A stretch of DNA of 64,000 bases from J054 sp963850255. GTDB lineage: Bacteria > Pseudomonadota > Gammaproteobacteria > Steroidobacterales > GCA-2729495. Location: assembly GCA_963850255.1 (NCBI GenBank), contig CAWKLL010000045.1, forward strand, positions 1 to 64,000, in the 5' to 3' direction. The position numbers and the translations under genes are program-made. The notes under the pieces are model-generated. The model saw nothing but the letters and a program-made list of their open reading frames with translations. It was not told the origin of the DNA and ran no database searches. This document shows positions 1 through 7,531 of this stretch, one piece after another. How positions within the stretch are numbered: the first letter of the stretch is position 1; every line of letters begins with the position of its first letter.

Positions 1-23
1 GAAAAGGTGCCGGGTTTATTTTT
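1..23 (+). repeat. REP-like interspersed repeat, copy 1
   Basis: This is a copy of a short motif, AAAAGGTGCCGGGTCTATTT or a close variant, that recurs in intergenic DNA of this window. Here the eighth T-side base is changed (GGGTTTATT). It abuts the truncated small-protein relic that follows. Confidence 0.7.
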
Positions 24-26
24 CCG

Positions 27-101
27 GCAGTGGCTGCCAGGCAAGCGCCGCTGCCGGCGTATGATAACGACCAGCACCGGGGCAAACGCGGAGGCGAGTA
101 A
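27..101 (+). pseudogene. 3' relic of a small exported protein, paralogue of the ORF at 5442-5603
   Basis: Bases 32-99 align without gaps to 5534-5601, with 9 differences in 68 bases by my count. In the matching frame the relic reads AVAARQAPLPAYDNDQHRG followed by KRGGE and a TAA stop. The intact gene ends AAARQAPPQAYDDKQYRG plus KRGGE. The signal peptide half is missing and is replaced by a REP-like repeat on the left; a second repeat follows directly on the right. It is therefore probably a dead fragment left by a repeat-associated rearrangement. The left boundary cannot be judged beyond the window edge. Confidence 0.6.
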
Positions 102-148
102 GAAAAGGTGCCGGGTTCATTGATCGATAAATAGACCCGGTACAATTT
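102..148 (+). repeat. REP-like palindromic repeat, copy 2
   Basis: The arm at 103-121 carries the GGTGCCGGGT core and the arm at 129-148 carries its inverted form, AATAGACCCGGTAC. Together they can fold into an imperfect hairpin just before the ketopantoate reductase-like gene. Confidence 0.7.
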
Positions 149-159
149 CGGAGATGGTC

Positions 160-1029
160 ATGCGAATCCTCATTTACGGTGCCGGGAACATGGGCTGTTT
201 GTACGCGGCCAGGCTCGCCCAGGGCGGGCAGGATGTCGCGATTCTGGCGCGCGGTGATCGCTACCACGCCCTGCGCGACCACGGGATTACCCTGGAGAAT
301 GGCGTTTCTGGCGAGCGCACGACGACGTCCGTCTCGGTCGTCGATGGCCTGGATCCCGCAGACGCGTACGACCTCGTGCTCGTGGTGTTGCCGAAGCCGG
401 CGCTCGCCGAGGTGCTGCCGATCCTCGCCGCGAACGAACGCACGCCGAGCGTAATGTTCTTCGGCAACAACGCCGCCGGCCCCGCGCCGATGATTTCGGC
501 TTTGGGCAGAGAACGCGTTCTGCTCGGATTTCCCGGCGCTGCTGCCATACCGCACGACGACGCTATTCGCTACGTCATTACGTCGCGGCAGGAGCAGCCG
601 ACGACCATCGGTGAGCTCGACGGCGGGCGCTCGGAGCGGATCGCGGCCATCGCCGGCGCGCTCGAAGGGGCGGGCTTTCCGGCGTCGGTCTGCGCGAACA
701 TGGACGCCTGGTTGAAGACGCATGTGGCGAAGATTCTGCCCACCGGCGGCGCTCTCTTTTACGCAGGCGGGCAGGTCGAGCAGCTCGCAGCCAACCGCGA
801 AGCGCTGGTGCTGATGGTGCGTGCAATGCGTGAAGGCCTCGAGGTACTGCGCGCCAACGACATCCCCATCACCCCGTCGAATCACCGCGTGCTGCTGTGG
901 CTGCCCGAGTCGCTGATTGTGTTCATCATGAAGCGCATGTTCAGCAGTGAGACGATCGCTATCAAGGTCGGTCATGCGCAGCACGCGCACCGCGAGCTGC
1001 AACTGCTGGCCCAGAATTCCGAGCCCTGA
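160..1029 (+). CDS. ketopantoate reductase family protein (ApbA/PanE-like)
   Basis: The 289-residue protein begins MRILIYGAGNMGCLYAARL, an N-terminal Rossmann fold with the GxGxxG NADP-binding motif typical of 2-dehydropantoate 2-reductases. The FFGNNAAGP segment lies where the family has its conserved substrate-contacting Asn. The segment DAWLKTHVAKILPTGGA opens the C-terminal helical domain and contains the candidate catalytic Lys. I chose the ATG at 160 because GGAG at 150-153 then sits six bases upstream; an ATG at 154 would be too close to it. No pantothenate genes are nearby and the C-terminal domain is divergent, so the substrate may not be ketopantoate. Confidence 0.8.
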   Translation: MRILIYGAGNMGCLYAARLAQGGQDVAILARGDRYHALRDHGITLENGVSGERTTTSVSVVDGLDPADAYDLVLVVLPKPALAEVLPILAANERTPSVMFFGNNAAGPAPMISALGRERVLLGFPGAAAIPHDDAIRYVITSRQEQPTTIGELDGGRSERIAAIAGALEGAGFPASVCANMDAWLKTHVAKILPTGGALFYAGGQVEQLAANREALVLMVRAMREGLEVLRANDIPITPSNHRVLLWLPESLIVFIMKRMFSSETIAIKVGHAQHAHRELQLLAQNSEP

Positions 1030-1205
1030 ACGCCACCACGCGGCTGCCAACGCCGGCGATGGATCGACTGTTCGAGCATCTCGCGCCCACCGCGGTCCAC
1101 GCCTTGGCTTCGTGACGTGCCGCGGGCGTATGCGCGCATGTTCAAGGCCCGTTTTCCCGACTTCGTGCTTGAGGCGCACCACATCGCCCTTTGCCCGAAG
1201 GCGCC

Positions 1206-1250
1206 GAAAAGGTGCCGGGTCTATTTCTTTACCGGCAGTGGTTGCCAGCG
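1206..1250 (+). repeat. REP-like interspersed repeat, copy 3, with extension
   Basis: The core GAAAAGGTGCCGGGTCTATT is at 1206-1225. It is followed at 1232-1249 by CCGGCAGTGGTTGCCAGC, which nearly repeats bases 24-41 downstream of copy 1. The two copies therefore share more than the short core. Confidence 0.65.
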
Positions 1251-1413
1251 AGGATAAGGCAGATGCCGGCATGGGGACCCGAAAATAACCCCGGCAGCTT
1301 GTAGATCCCGCCGGCAACGATCACCGCGCCAGACCCCGTCTGTTCGCGCAGGGCAGAACACTGGCGGTATACGGAGAATCTCCGATGTCCATTCGCCACT
1401 GAAAATGCTAGCG

Positions 1414-1419
1414 TAAAAT
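1414..1419 (+). promoter_or_regulatory. possible -10 element for the pcm fusion gene
   Basis: TAAAAT lies in the only AT-rich patch ahead of the gene, with TTCGCC sixteen bases upstream as a poor -35 match. AGGGG at 1431-1435 serves as the ribosome binding site for the ATG at 1441. This is inference from spacing only. Confidence 0.3.
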
Positions 1420-1440
1420 TATATTAATGCAGGGGTCAGC

Positions 1441-2985
1441 ATGGTCGATTTCGCAGAACAGCGCGAGCGCATGGTTGCAGACCAGATTGCCGCACGCGGC
1501 GTACGCGACAGCAAAGTTCTGGATGCAATGCGCAAGGTGCGTCGGGAGTTTTTCGTATCCGCCGATGCGCGTGAACTCGCCTACCACGACACGCCGCTGC
1601 CGATCGCGGCAGGGCAAACCATCTCACAGCCATACATCGTGGCTTACATGGCCGAGTCCCTTGTGCTGCGTGGTGGCGAAAAGGTTCTGGAGATCGGTGC
1701 GGGCTCCGGCTATGCCGCAGCGGTTCTGGCCGAAATTGCCGGCGAAGTCTATGCCATCGAGCGCGTCGGAGAGCTGGCCAGAGCGGCGGCGGAGCGTCTG
1801 CAAGAAGTAGGCTATGAGAATGTTCATATCCTGCACGCGGATGGCACGCGAGGTTGGCTCGAGCAGGCGCCTTTCGATGCCATCCTTGTGTCCGCAGGTG
1901 CCCCGGTCGTTCCGGAAAACCTCAAGTCGCAGCTGGCTGTGGGCGGGCGAATGGTGGTACCGGTCGGCAGCAGCAAGCGTGCCCAGGAACTGCTCCGCAT
2001 CACGAATCTGGGCAACGGCAAATTCGACCGCGAAGATCTGGCGGATGTGCGCTTTGTGCCTCTTATTGGTGAGCAAGGCTGGGAAGTGGACGAGCCGGGG
2101 CCGGAGTCCACACGTCCCCGCGTGGCCCGCACGCGCCCATCCGTCAGTCAAACACTGCCCAGCCTAATTGTGCGCAACAGCGAGCACTTCGAGTTGCCCG
2201 AAGAGGTTCAGCTCCATGCACTCATCGAGCGCATAGCGGATGCCCGGGTCGTTCTGATCGGCGAGGCAAGCCACGGCACGTCGGAGTTCTATCGGCTCAG
2301 AGCCCGTATTACGCAGCGGCTGATTGAGGAAAAAGGATTTAGTATCGTCGCCGTCGAAGCAGATTGGCCCGATGCTGCGCGCATCGATCATTACGTGCGC
2401 CACCGTGAAGCCACACCATCGGATTGGACGGCCTTTTCCCGCTTTCCGACCTGGATGTGGCGCAATGTCGAAGTCCGTGAATTTGTCGACTGGCTGCATG
2501 AATACAACAAGCCGCTCGACATGGCCGAGCGAACCGGCTTTTACGGGCTGGACCTGTACAGCCTTTACAATTCGGCGCGCGCTGTTATCGACTACCTGGA
2601 CGATGTCGATCCCGACCTCGCAGCCGTTGCGCGCTGGCGTTACGGCTGCCTCAGTCCCTGGGAGGCAGATCCGGCAGCGTACGGGCACGCGGCGCTGACT
2701 GGCAATTATCGCGACTGCGAGCAGGATGTTGCAGAGATGTTGACCGAGCTCTACCGAAATCGTCAGCACTATGCGCACAAAGATGGGTCAGCGTTTTCTC
2801 GATGCAGCACAAAACGCTACGCTCGTCGCGAATGCCGAGCGCTATTACCGGATCATGTATTACGGCTCGCGCGCTTCCTGGAATCTGCGCGACTCGCACA
2901 TGTTCGAAACATTGAAACAGGTCATGGCTGCGCACGGGGAAGGCGCCAAGGCGGTGGTCTGGGCGCACAATTCACATATCGGTGA
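1441..2985 (+). CDS. pcm: protein-L-isoaspartate O-methyltransferase fused to erythromycin esterase domain (frameshifted)
   Basis: Residues 1 to about 218 are a complete Pcm domain: the active-site region TISQPYIVAYMAE is followed by the SAM-binding motif LEIGAGSGY at about residues 83-91. Such enzymes methylate L-isoaspartyl residues in damaged proteins. From about residue 235 an erythromycin esterase (EreA/B-type) domain follows, with GEASHGT near residue 274 and VEADWPDAARIDHY. At 2785-2788 the frame is lost. The reading after GAT GGG continues correctly only if one base is skipped, giving DGQRFLDAAQNA in the frame that ends at 3445. The full fusion would be about 668 residues. As written, the frame runs through about 65 non-homologous residues to 2985. 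The esterase-like domain more probably acts on a small ester or a repair substrate than on macrolides; this is inference. Confidence 0.8.
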   Translation: MVDFAEQRERMVADQIAARGVRDSKVLDAMRKVRREFFVSADARELAYHDTPLPIAAGQTISQPYIVAYMAESLVLRGGEKVLEIGAGSGYAAAVLAEIAGEVYAIERVGELARAAAERLQEVGYENVHILHADGTRGWLEQAPFDAILVSAGAPVVPENLKSQLAVGGRMVVPVGSSKRAQELLRITNLGNGKFDREDLADVRFVPLIGEQGWEVDEPGPESTRPRVARTRPSVSQTLPSLIVRNSEHFELPEEVQLHALIERIADARVVLIGEASHGTSEFYRLRARITQRLIEEKGFSIVAVEADWPDAARIDHYVRHREATPSDWTAFSRFPTWMWRNVEVREFVDWLHEYNKPLDMAERTGFYGLDLYSLYNSARAVIDYLDDVDPDLAAVARWRYGCLSPWEADPAAYGHAALTGNYRDCEQDVAEMLTELYRNRQHYAHKDGSAFSRCSTKRYARRECRALLPDHVLRLARFLESARLAHVRNIETGHGCARGRRQGGGLGAQFTYR

Positions 2986-3445
2986 CGCCGCGGCAACGGA
3001 GATGTCGGCCCGCGGCGAACACAATATCGGGCAGCTTTGTCGGCAAGCGTTCGGCCGTGATTCCCGGCGCATCGGTTTTGGCACTGACCACGGCACGGTG
3101 GCGGCAGCCTCAAACTGGGATGGGCCGATGGAGATCAAGCAGGTGCGTCCTGCACATGCGCAAAGCTACGAGCGGCTGTTCCACCTGACCGAACAGCCGG
3201 GCCTGATTCTGGCCCTCAGTGACAATCCGAACCTGGAACTTATTGGAGAGCTCGCCCAGCCACGTCTGGAGCGCGCAATTGGTGTTATCTACCGGCCCGA
3301 GACTGAAGTCGCGAGTCACTACTTCGAGGCCGAACTGCCACGTCAGTTCGACGAATACATCTGGATCGATCGCAGCACCGCGATCACACCGCTGACAACG
3401 GCAGAGATTCGAGGCGTGCCTGACACGTATCCGTTCGGCGTCTGA
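2771..3445 (+). pseudogene. C-terminal half of the erythromycin esterase domain, displaced by a frameshift
   Basis: The authentic sequence resumes at about 2789 with QRFLDAAQNATLVANAERYY and continues through YYGSRASWNLRDSHMFETL and VVWAHNSHIGDAAATEM, hallmarks of the erythromycin esterase family including a conserved His in the WAHNSH segment. It ends DTYPFGV at 3445. The frame is +1 relative to the upstream part, which equals one extra base in GGGT at 2785-2788. It has no ribosome binding site of its own, so it is a continuation of the fusion rather than a separate gene. Whether the break is real or a sequencing error cannot be told from the sequence. Confidence 0.75.
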
Positions 3446-3457
3446 GTTAGCGGGTTC

Positions 3458-4633
3458 GTGCGGATGCGCCAAGAGGAAAATCTGCACGACGCGCGGACCA
3501 TCATGCTCGAATTTGCCGATCGAAGCGGCTTGACCAACCCTGGAAATCCCCCGCGGCGCTATTTGTGGACCGACGCGCATGCAGTGTGCAATTTTCTGAG
3601 TCTGTACCGAAAGACCCGAAACGACGAATACCGCCAGCTCGCGCTGAGCCTGGTCGATCAGGTGCATAGCGTACTCGGCAAGCACCGGGAGGACGATCCC
3701 AGGCAGGGCTGGATCAGCGGCCTCAGTGACCAGGCGGGAGCGCTGCACCCGACCGCCGGCGGTTTGAGGATCGGTAAGACACTCAACGAACGGCGTCCCG
3801 ACGAAGCTTATGACGGGGGACTGGAGTGGGACCGTGATGGCCAGTATTTTCACTATCTGAGCAAATGGATGCACGCGCTTTACCGGGCGAGCGCGGTGAC
3901 GGGTGAACCGCAGTATTGCCGCTGGGCGATAGAACTGGCAAAAGCGGCCCACGCCGGGTTTGCAAGAGCGGTCCGGCCGGGTGGTAGCCGGGGCCTGCTG
4001 TGGAAGATGAGCATCGACCTGTCTTATCCGCTGGTGCCATCATTCGGGCTGCATGATCCGCTCGACGGCTTTGTCACCTACAACGAACTGGGTCTTTGCC
4101 CGGATACCGTTGCGGACCATGAAAAACGACCCGATCTGAATGGCGAAATAGCCGATGCGGCCGTGATGATCGAAGGCCAGCAGTGGGCAAGTGATGACCC
4201 ACTGGGGATCGGCGGCCTTCTGTTCGATGCTTGTCGTATCCTGCAGCTGAACGCTGCAGAGCGTCTCGAAACTCAGGACCTCGTGGTGATGGTGATCAGA
4301 GACGTAAAGAGGAGTCTTGAATCCTTCGCAAGCCAAACGCCGCTTGGTCAGCCGGCGCAATACCGCCTGGCATTTCGCGAGTTGGGACTCTCCATCGGTC
4401 TGAAGGCGGTCGGGAAAATGCAAACGATTGTCGATTCTCGACCAGACGTGTTTGACCGCAGCCTGGCAACAGACCTGGAAGAATTGCAGAAGTATGTTCC
4501 GCTAGGCCAGGCAATTGAGAATTTCTGGCGCGATCCGGGCCATCAGCAGGCAGACAGCTGGTTGGAGCACCTGGATATCAACAATGTGATGCTGGCGACC
4601 AGCCTGTTGCCGGATGAATTTTTGGCGCTATGA
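3458..4633 (+). CDS. conserved hypothetical protein, possible six-hairpin/alpha-alpha toroid fold (frameshifted near its end)
   Basis: I do not recognise a named family. The 391-residue product has repeated amphipathic helices with motifs such as YLWTDAHAVCNFLSLYRKT, GGLEWDRDGQYFHYLSKWMH and SFGLHDPLDGFVTYNEL, reminiscent of six-hairpin glycosidase-like or epimerase-like toroids. It follows the esterase domain by 12 bases and is probably cotranscribed. The start is GTG at 3458 or ATG at 3464. Near the end the T5 run at 4619-4623 appears to hold one extra base. Skipping it continues the protein as WRYEAYVFENGELVCKGL to a TAA at 4701-4703, a much more protein-like ending than the short LAL tail. 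Confidence 0.65.
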   Translation: MRMRQEENLHDARTIMLEFADRSGLTNPGNPPRRYLWTDAHAVCNFLSLYRKTRNDEYRQLALSLVDQVHSVLGKHREDDPRQGWISGLSDQAGALHPTAGGLRIGKTLNERRPDEAYDGGLEWDRDGQYFHYLSKWMHALYRASAVTGEPQYCRWAIELAKAAHAGFARAVRPGGSRGLLWKMSIDLSYPLVPSFGLHDPLDGFVTYNELGLCPDTVADHEKRPDLNGEIADAAVMIEGQQWASDDPLGIGGLLFDACRILQLNAAERLETQDLVVMVIRDVKRSLESFASQTPLGQPAQYRLAFRELGLSIGLKAVGKMQTIVDSRPDVFDRSLATDLEELQKYVPLGQAIENFWRDPGHQQADSWLEHLDINNVMLATSLLPDEFLAL

Positions 4634-4709
4634 AGCCTACGTCTTCGAGAATGGCGAACTCGTGTGCAAAGGGTTGACCTGGGCGCGGCGCCTTAGCGAA
4701 TAAGTGTAA

Positions 4710-5366
4710 TTAGCGCGCCACTGGCAACGCCTCAATCTCCACCATCACCTCATTGCGCCGCAAAAACGGCAGGCTAAACGGCGCGTTGTAGAAGGCGCTC
4801 TGTACCTCGCCTGCGGGCGTCACGGATGCCTGCTCCAGCGCTTGCAGCAACAGCACACGTTTTTTCGCGAAGTTGTCCTCGGTCCAGCGACCGGAGAATC
4901 GCAACGCAGCGGTGAGTCGCCCCGGCACCTCGCGGATGGCGACCCGCGGATCGGTGGGCTGCGGTGCGGTGTCCAGCGTGTATTCGGTGGGCAGCATGAA
5001 CGCCACGCGCCAGCCTTCTTCCGCCTGGGTCTGCTGCACCGGCGCCGTCATGGCGATCTTCTCACTGGCGGTGGTCTGCGCCACGGGCACGGTCATGGCA
5101 ATCTTGCTCTGGCCGGCGTTGCCGCCGCTGATATATCCGAACAGCCGGCGAAAGCCTTCATTGCCGGCTTCTTTGTAGTTCTCGGCTGCGTCGATCACCG
5201 TTTCCGATACCAGGTAGGGATCGTACTGGCGATACTCGATGCCACCGCTTTCATACACCACGCGGTAGTTGGGTTGTTCCAGGTCCATGAGACTGACGCC
5301 CAGGTAGATCCCGCCGACCACGATGACTGCGCCGATGATCAGGACAATGGTGGTGGTGCGGCTCAT
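4710..5366 (-). CDS. SOUL family haem-binding protein
   Basis: The 218-residue protein has an N-terminal membrane anchor (TIVLIIGAVIVVGGIYLGV). A SOUL/HEBP domain follows, marked by YRQYDPYLVSETV, NEGFRRLFGYISGGN, KIAMTVPV and KIAMTAPV, and FYNAPFSLPFLRRNEVMVEI. SOUL proteins bind haem or related tetrapyrroles; the anchored form probably faces the periplasm. The internal ATG at 5366 fits the hydrophobic anchor better than the longer upstream reading, which would add 14 mostly charged residues. The gene is convergent with the toroid-like gene and divergent from the small exported protein. Confidence 0.85.
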   Translation of the reverse strand: MSRTTTIVLIIGAVIVVGGIYLGVSLMDLEQPNYRVVYESGGIEYRQYDPYLVSETVIDAAENYKEAGNEGFRRLFGYISGGNAGQSKIAMTVPVAQTTASEKIAMTAPVQQTQAEEGWRVAFMLPTEYTLDTAPQPTDPRVAIREVPGRLTAALRFSGRWTEDNFAKKRVLLLQALEQASVTPAGEVQSAFYNAPFSLPFLRRNEVMVEIEALPVAR

Positions 5367-5441
5367 GGCGCGACGGCGCGCGGGCACAGCGCGGCAGCGC
5401 ATTTCCACGCGCGCCCTGGTGGGGTGATCAGTATTCTCGGC

Positions 5442-5603
5442 ATGCTCAGGTTCCTCACGACTACCTTCATCCTAGGCCTTTGCTGCGTGGCCTGCGCGCT
5501 TTGCTTCGCGGCAGCATGCTGCCCGCAGACAGCGGCTGCCAGGCAAGCGCCACCGCAGGCGTATGATGATAAGCAGTATCGGGGCAAACGCGGAGGCGAG
5601 TGA
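5442..5603 (+). CDS. small exported Cys-rich protein, 53 residues
   Basis: The ORF has a signal-peptide-like N terminus (MLRFLTTTFILGLCCVACAL) and a short charged tail ending AYDDKQYRGKRGGE. Its TGA stop overlaps the ATG of the CIA30 gene (TGATG), so the two are probably translationally coupled. The reality of the ORF is supported by a second copy of its C-terminal coding sequence at 27-101, where reading frame and stop are kept. The function is unknown. It could be a leader or regulatory peptide for the CIA30 gene. Confidence 0.5.
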   Translation: MLRFLTTTFILGLCCVACALCFAAACCPQTAAARQAPPQAYDDKQYRGKRGGE

Positions 5604-6220
5604 TGACCCTGCAACGACGGGCGCTCCTGTCCCTGGCGGGCCTGGCGCCGTTTATGAACTGGAGCAACATTATGGCCGCGGAACACAAACCATCCACGCC
5701 GCCTGAGTCTGAGCGGCTGGTGCTCAGCGATTTCACCGGCGAAGAGCCTGTCGTCATCGACGGCGCCGGCTGGCGCGGCTTCAGCGACCGGGTGATGGGC
5801 GGCATCTCGGATGCGCAACTGCAGGCCAGTACGATTGATGGGGTTCGTTGCGCACGCCTGACGGGCAGCGTCACCCGCGAAAGTAACGGCGGCTTTATCC
5901 AGATGGCGATGTATTTCGGCTCGCGGGATGCAGAGCTGGATGCATCGGCCTACCGGGGCCTGGAGTTGCGGGTGTATGGCAACAACGAGGACTACAACGT
6001 GCATGTGCGCACGGCCGACTGCGGCTGGTACGACGACTCCTACCGCAAAACGTTTTTCGCCAAGCCCGAATGGCAGCGCGTGCGCATTCCCTGGAGTGAC
6101 TTCGAGCCGAACCGCGTGACCGAGCCGCTGGACAGCCAGCGGATCACGCGCATCGCCATCCTTGGCTGGATGCGCGAGTTTGAAGCCGATATCGGCGTGG
6201 CGGAGGTTGCGCTTTACTAG
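5603..6220 (+). CDS. CIA30 family protein, exported
   Basis: The 205-residue protein has a hydrophobic N-terminal segment (LLSLAGLAPFMNWSNIMAAE) resembling a signal peptide. A CIA30-type beta-sandwich follows, with SDRVMGGISDAQL, YRGLELRVYGNNEDYNVHVR and RVRIPWSDFEPN. CIA30 is named after a mitochondrial complex I assembly factor; bacterial members are carbohydrate-binding-like and of unknown role. GGAG at 5592-5595 is spaced for the ATG at 5603, which overlaps the stop of the small upstream ORF. Confidence 0.8.
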   Translation: MTLQRRALLSLAGLAPFMNWSNIMAAEHKPSTPPESERLVLSDFTGEEPVVIDGAGWRGFSDRVMGGISDAQLQASTIDGVRCARLTGSVTRESNGGFIQMAMYFGSRDAELDASAYRGLELRVYGNNEDYNVHVRTADCGWYDDSYRKTFFAKPEWQRVRIPWSDFEPNRVTEPLDSQRITRIAILGWMREFEADIGVAEVALY

Positions 6221-6337
6221 CCAGGGGGTCGGCCTGATTTTTTCGCCGGCGTGGCGCCGAGTCATTCGACGTCATGCTCCTGGCCAAGCTATAGCCCTTA
6301 CTAGTCCCCGCGGGGTCCCGGTCTCGCGTCCCCTCGT

Positions 6338-6343
6338 TATACT
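6338..6343 (+). promoter_or_regulatory. possible -10 element for the LLM oxidoreductase gene
   Basis: TATACT is a good -10 match 27 bases before the ATG; a strong ribosome binding site, GGAGGGG, is at 6358-6364. No good -35 is visible. Confidence 0.35.
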
Positions 6344-6369
6344 GACTCGCCAGTAGCGGAGGGGAAGCC

Positions 6370-7425
6370 ATGCAGATCGAGCTCATCATCGGTAACGAGA
6401 TGCACCCGGAGGAAGTGGCGCGCTTTGCCGTGGCCGCGGAAGAGGCCGGCGTGCGTACGCTGTGGCATTCGAATCTATCCAACGGTTGGGATCCGTTTCT
6501 GGGTTTGTCCCTGGCCGCCGGGGCTACCCGGCGCATCCGCCTGGGCGTGCTGGCGCTGAGCCCCTACGAAATGCACCCGGTGCGCATGGCCTATTCCATC
6601 ATCTGCCTGAATGAAATGGCCCAGGGTCGGGCGATTCTCGGGCTGGGTGGCGGCGGCGCCATGGCCTTGCAGACGGTGCCGCGGCCGGCGGGTGAAACCC
6701 TGGACTTCAAAAAGATGCGCATCGTGCGCGGGGTGCGCGAGGCTGCCGAGATTATTCGCCTGATCGCCTCGGGCGAATTTCACCAGGGCTACGAGGGCGA
6801 GGTCTTCAGTGTGTCCTCACCCTTCAAGCTGTCGTTCATGCAGCATCCGCCGCCGCAGATCTTCACCTGTTCCATGGGCCCGCAGATGCTGCGCATGGGC
6901 GCGCGCGTCGGCGACGGCCTGCAGGTGGGCGATGTGACCGCGGATCGTGTGCCCGAGGTCATGCAGGATATCGAGGCCGGCTTCGCGAAACGCGAGCGGC
7001 CGAAAGGGGATTTTCGTATCGGCAATTTCTGGGCCTGGCATATCAAGCCCGAGCGCGAGGCCTCGATGCACGAGGCACGGGTGGGTTTGTTTGCGCGGGC
7101 TGAAGTGATCCCGCCGCACATTGGCCTGGATCACCTGCTCGATGCGGAAGAAGCGCAGATCGTGCGTGACAACTATCGCAACTTCCTGCTTGCTGGTGTT
7201 ACCGGTAGCGGAGACATCAAGGACGTGGCGCCGGAACTGGTGCAAAAGCTCATCGACAACGTGGCCTCGGCCGGTGACTACGGCGACATCGATCGTGAGG
7301 TGGCGCGTTTCAAGGCCATGGAGGCAGCCGGCCTTACCGATCTGGCCCTGCGCGTGTTCGACGACCCGTGGCAGTCGCTGGAGATCCTGCGCGAGCGGGT
7401 GATACCGCAGTTTGAGACAGCCTGA
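6370..7425 (+). CDS. LLM class flavin-dependent oxidoreductase
   Basis: The 351-residue protein matches the luciferase-like monooxygenase TIM-barrel family: RFAVAAEEAGVRTLWHSN near the N terminus, TRRIRLGVLALSPYEMHPVR, and a Gly-rich GRAILGLGGGGAMAL phosphate-binding region. Members use FMN or coenzyme F420 to oxidise small organic substrates. Which cofactor applies here is not evident. The gene stands alone with its own promoter-like box and strong RBS. A REP-like repeat begins three bases after its stop. Confidence 0.85.
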   Translation: MQIELIIGNEMHPEEVARFAVAAEEAGVRTLWHSNLSNGWDPFLGLSLAAGATRRIRLGVLALSPYEMHPVRMAYSIICLNEMAQGRAILGLGGGGAMALQTVPRPAGETLDFKKMRIVRGVREAAEIIRLIASGEFHQGYEGEVFSVSSPFKLSFMQHPPPQIFTCSMGPQMLRMGARVGDGLQVGDVTADRVPEVMQDIEAGFAKRERPKGDFRIGNFWAWHIKPEREASMHEARVGLFARAEVIPPHIGLDHLLDAEEAQIVRDNYRNFLLAGVTGSGDIKDVAPELVQKLIDNVASAGDYGDIDREVARFKAMEAAGLTDLALRVFDDPWQSLEILRERVIPQFETA

Positions 7426-7427
7426 GG

Positions 7428-7450
7428 GAAAAGGTGCCGGGTCTATTTTT
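7428..7450 (+). repeat. REP-like interspersed repeat, copy 4
   Basis: GAAAAGGTGCCGGGTCTATT and three further T residues lie immediately downstream of the LLM gene stop, a typical position for REP elements. Confidence 0.75.
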
Positions 7451-7531
7451 CGATTTGCTAAAGTCGAGTCACTACTATTCGGCCTTGATCCGTTTGTGAA
7501 TTTCCCGCAGCAGTCCTGAAGAGGATGACCC

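Larger units (their letters stand above)
1030..1440. other. intergenic region with one repeat copy
   Basis: No convincing gene is visible here. It holds one REP-like repeat (1206-1250) and an AT-rich stretch just before the pcm fusion that may carry its promoter. Long minus-strand reading frames across this region are shadows of GC-rich DNA. Confidence 0.5.

Noticed and set aside
16..1317. 433-codon open frame on the minus strand opposite the ketopantoate reductase-like gene
   Set aside because: Composition is Arg/His/Gly-rich with no motif; the plus-strand gene explains the DNA, and such long antisense frames are common at high GC.
4710..5408. Longer start for the SOUL gene at 5408
   Set aside because: The extra 14 residues are Arg-rich and would disturb the membrane anchor; the internal ATG at 5366 is better placed.
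5363..6265. 300-codon minus-strand frame across the CIA30 gene
   Set aside because: It is a shadow of the CIA30 gene and small ORF and carries no recognisable domain.
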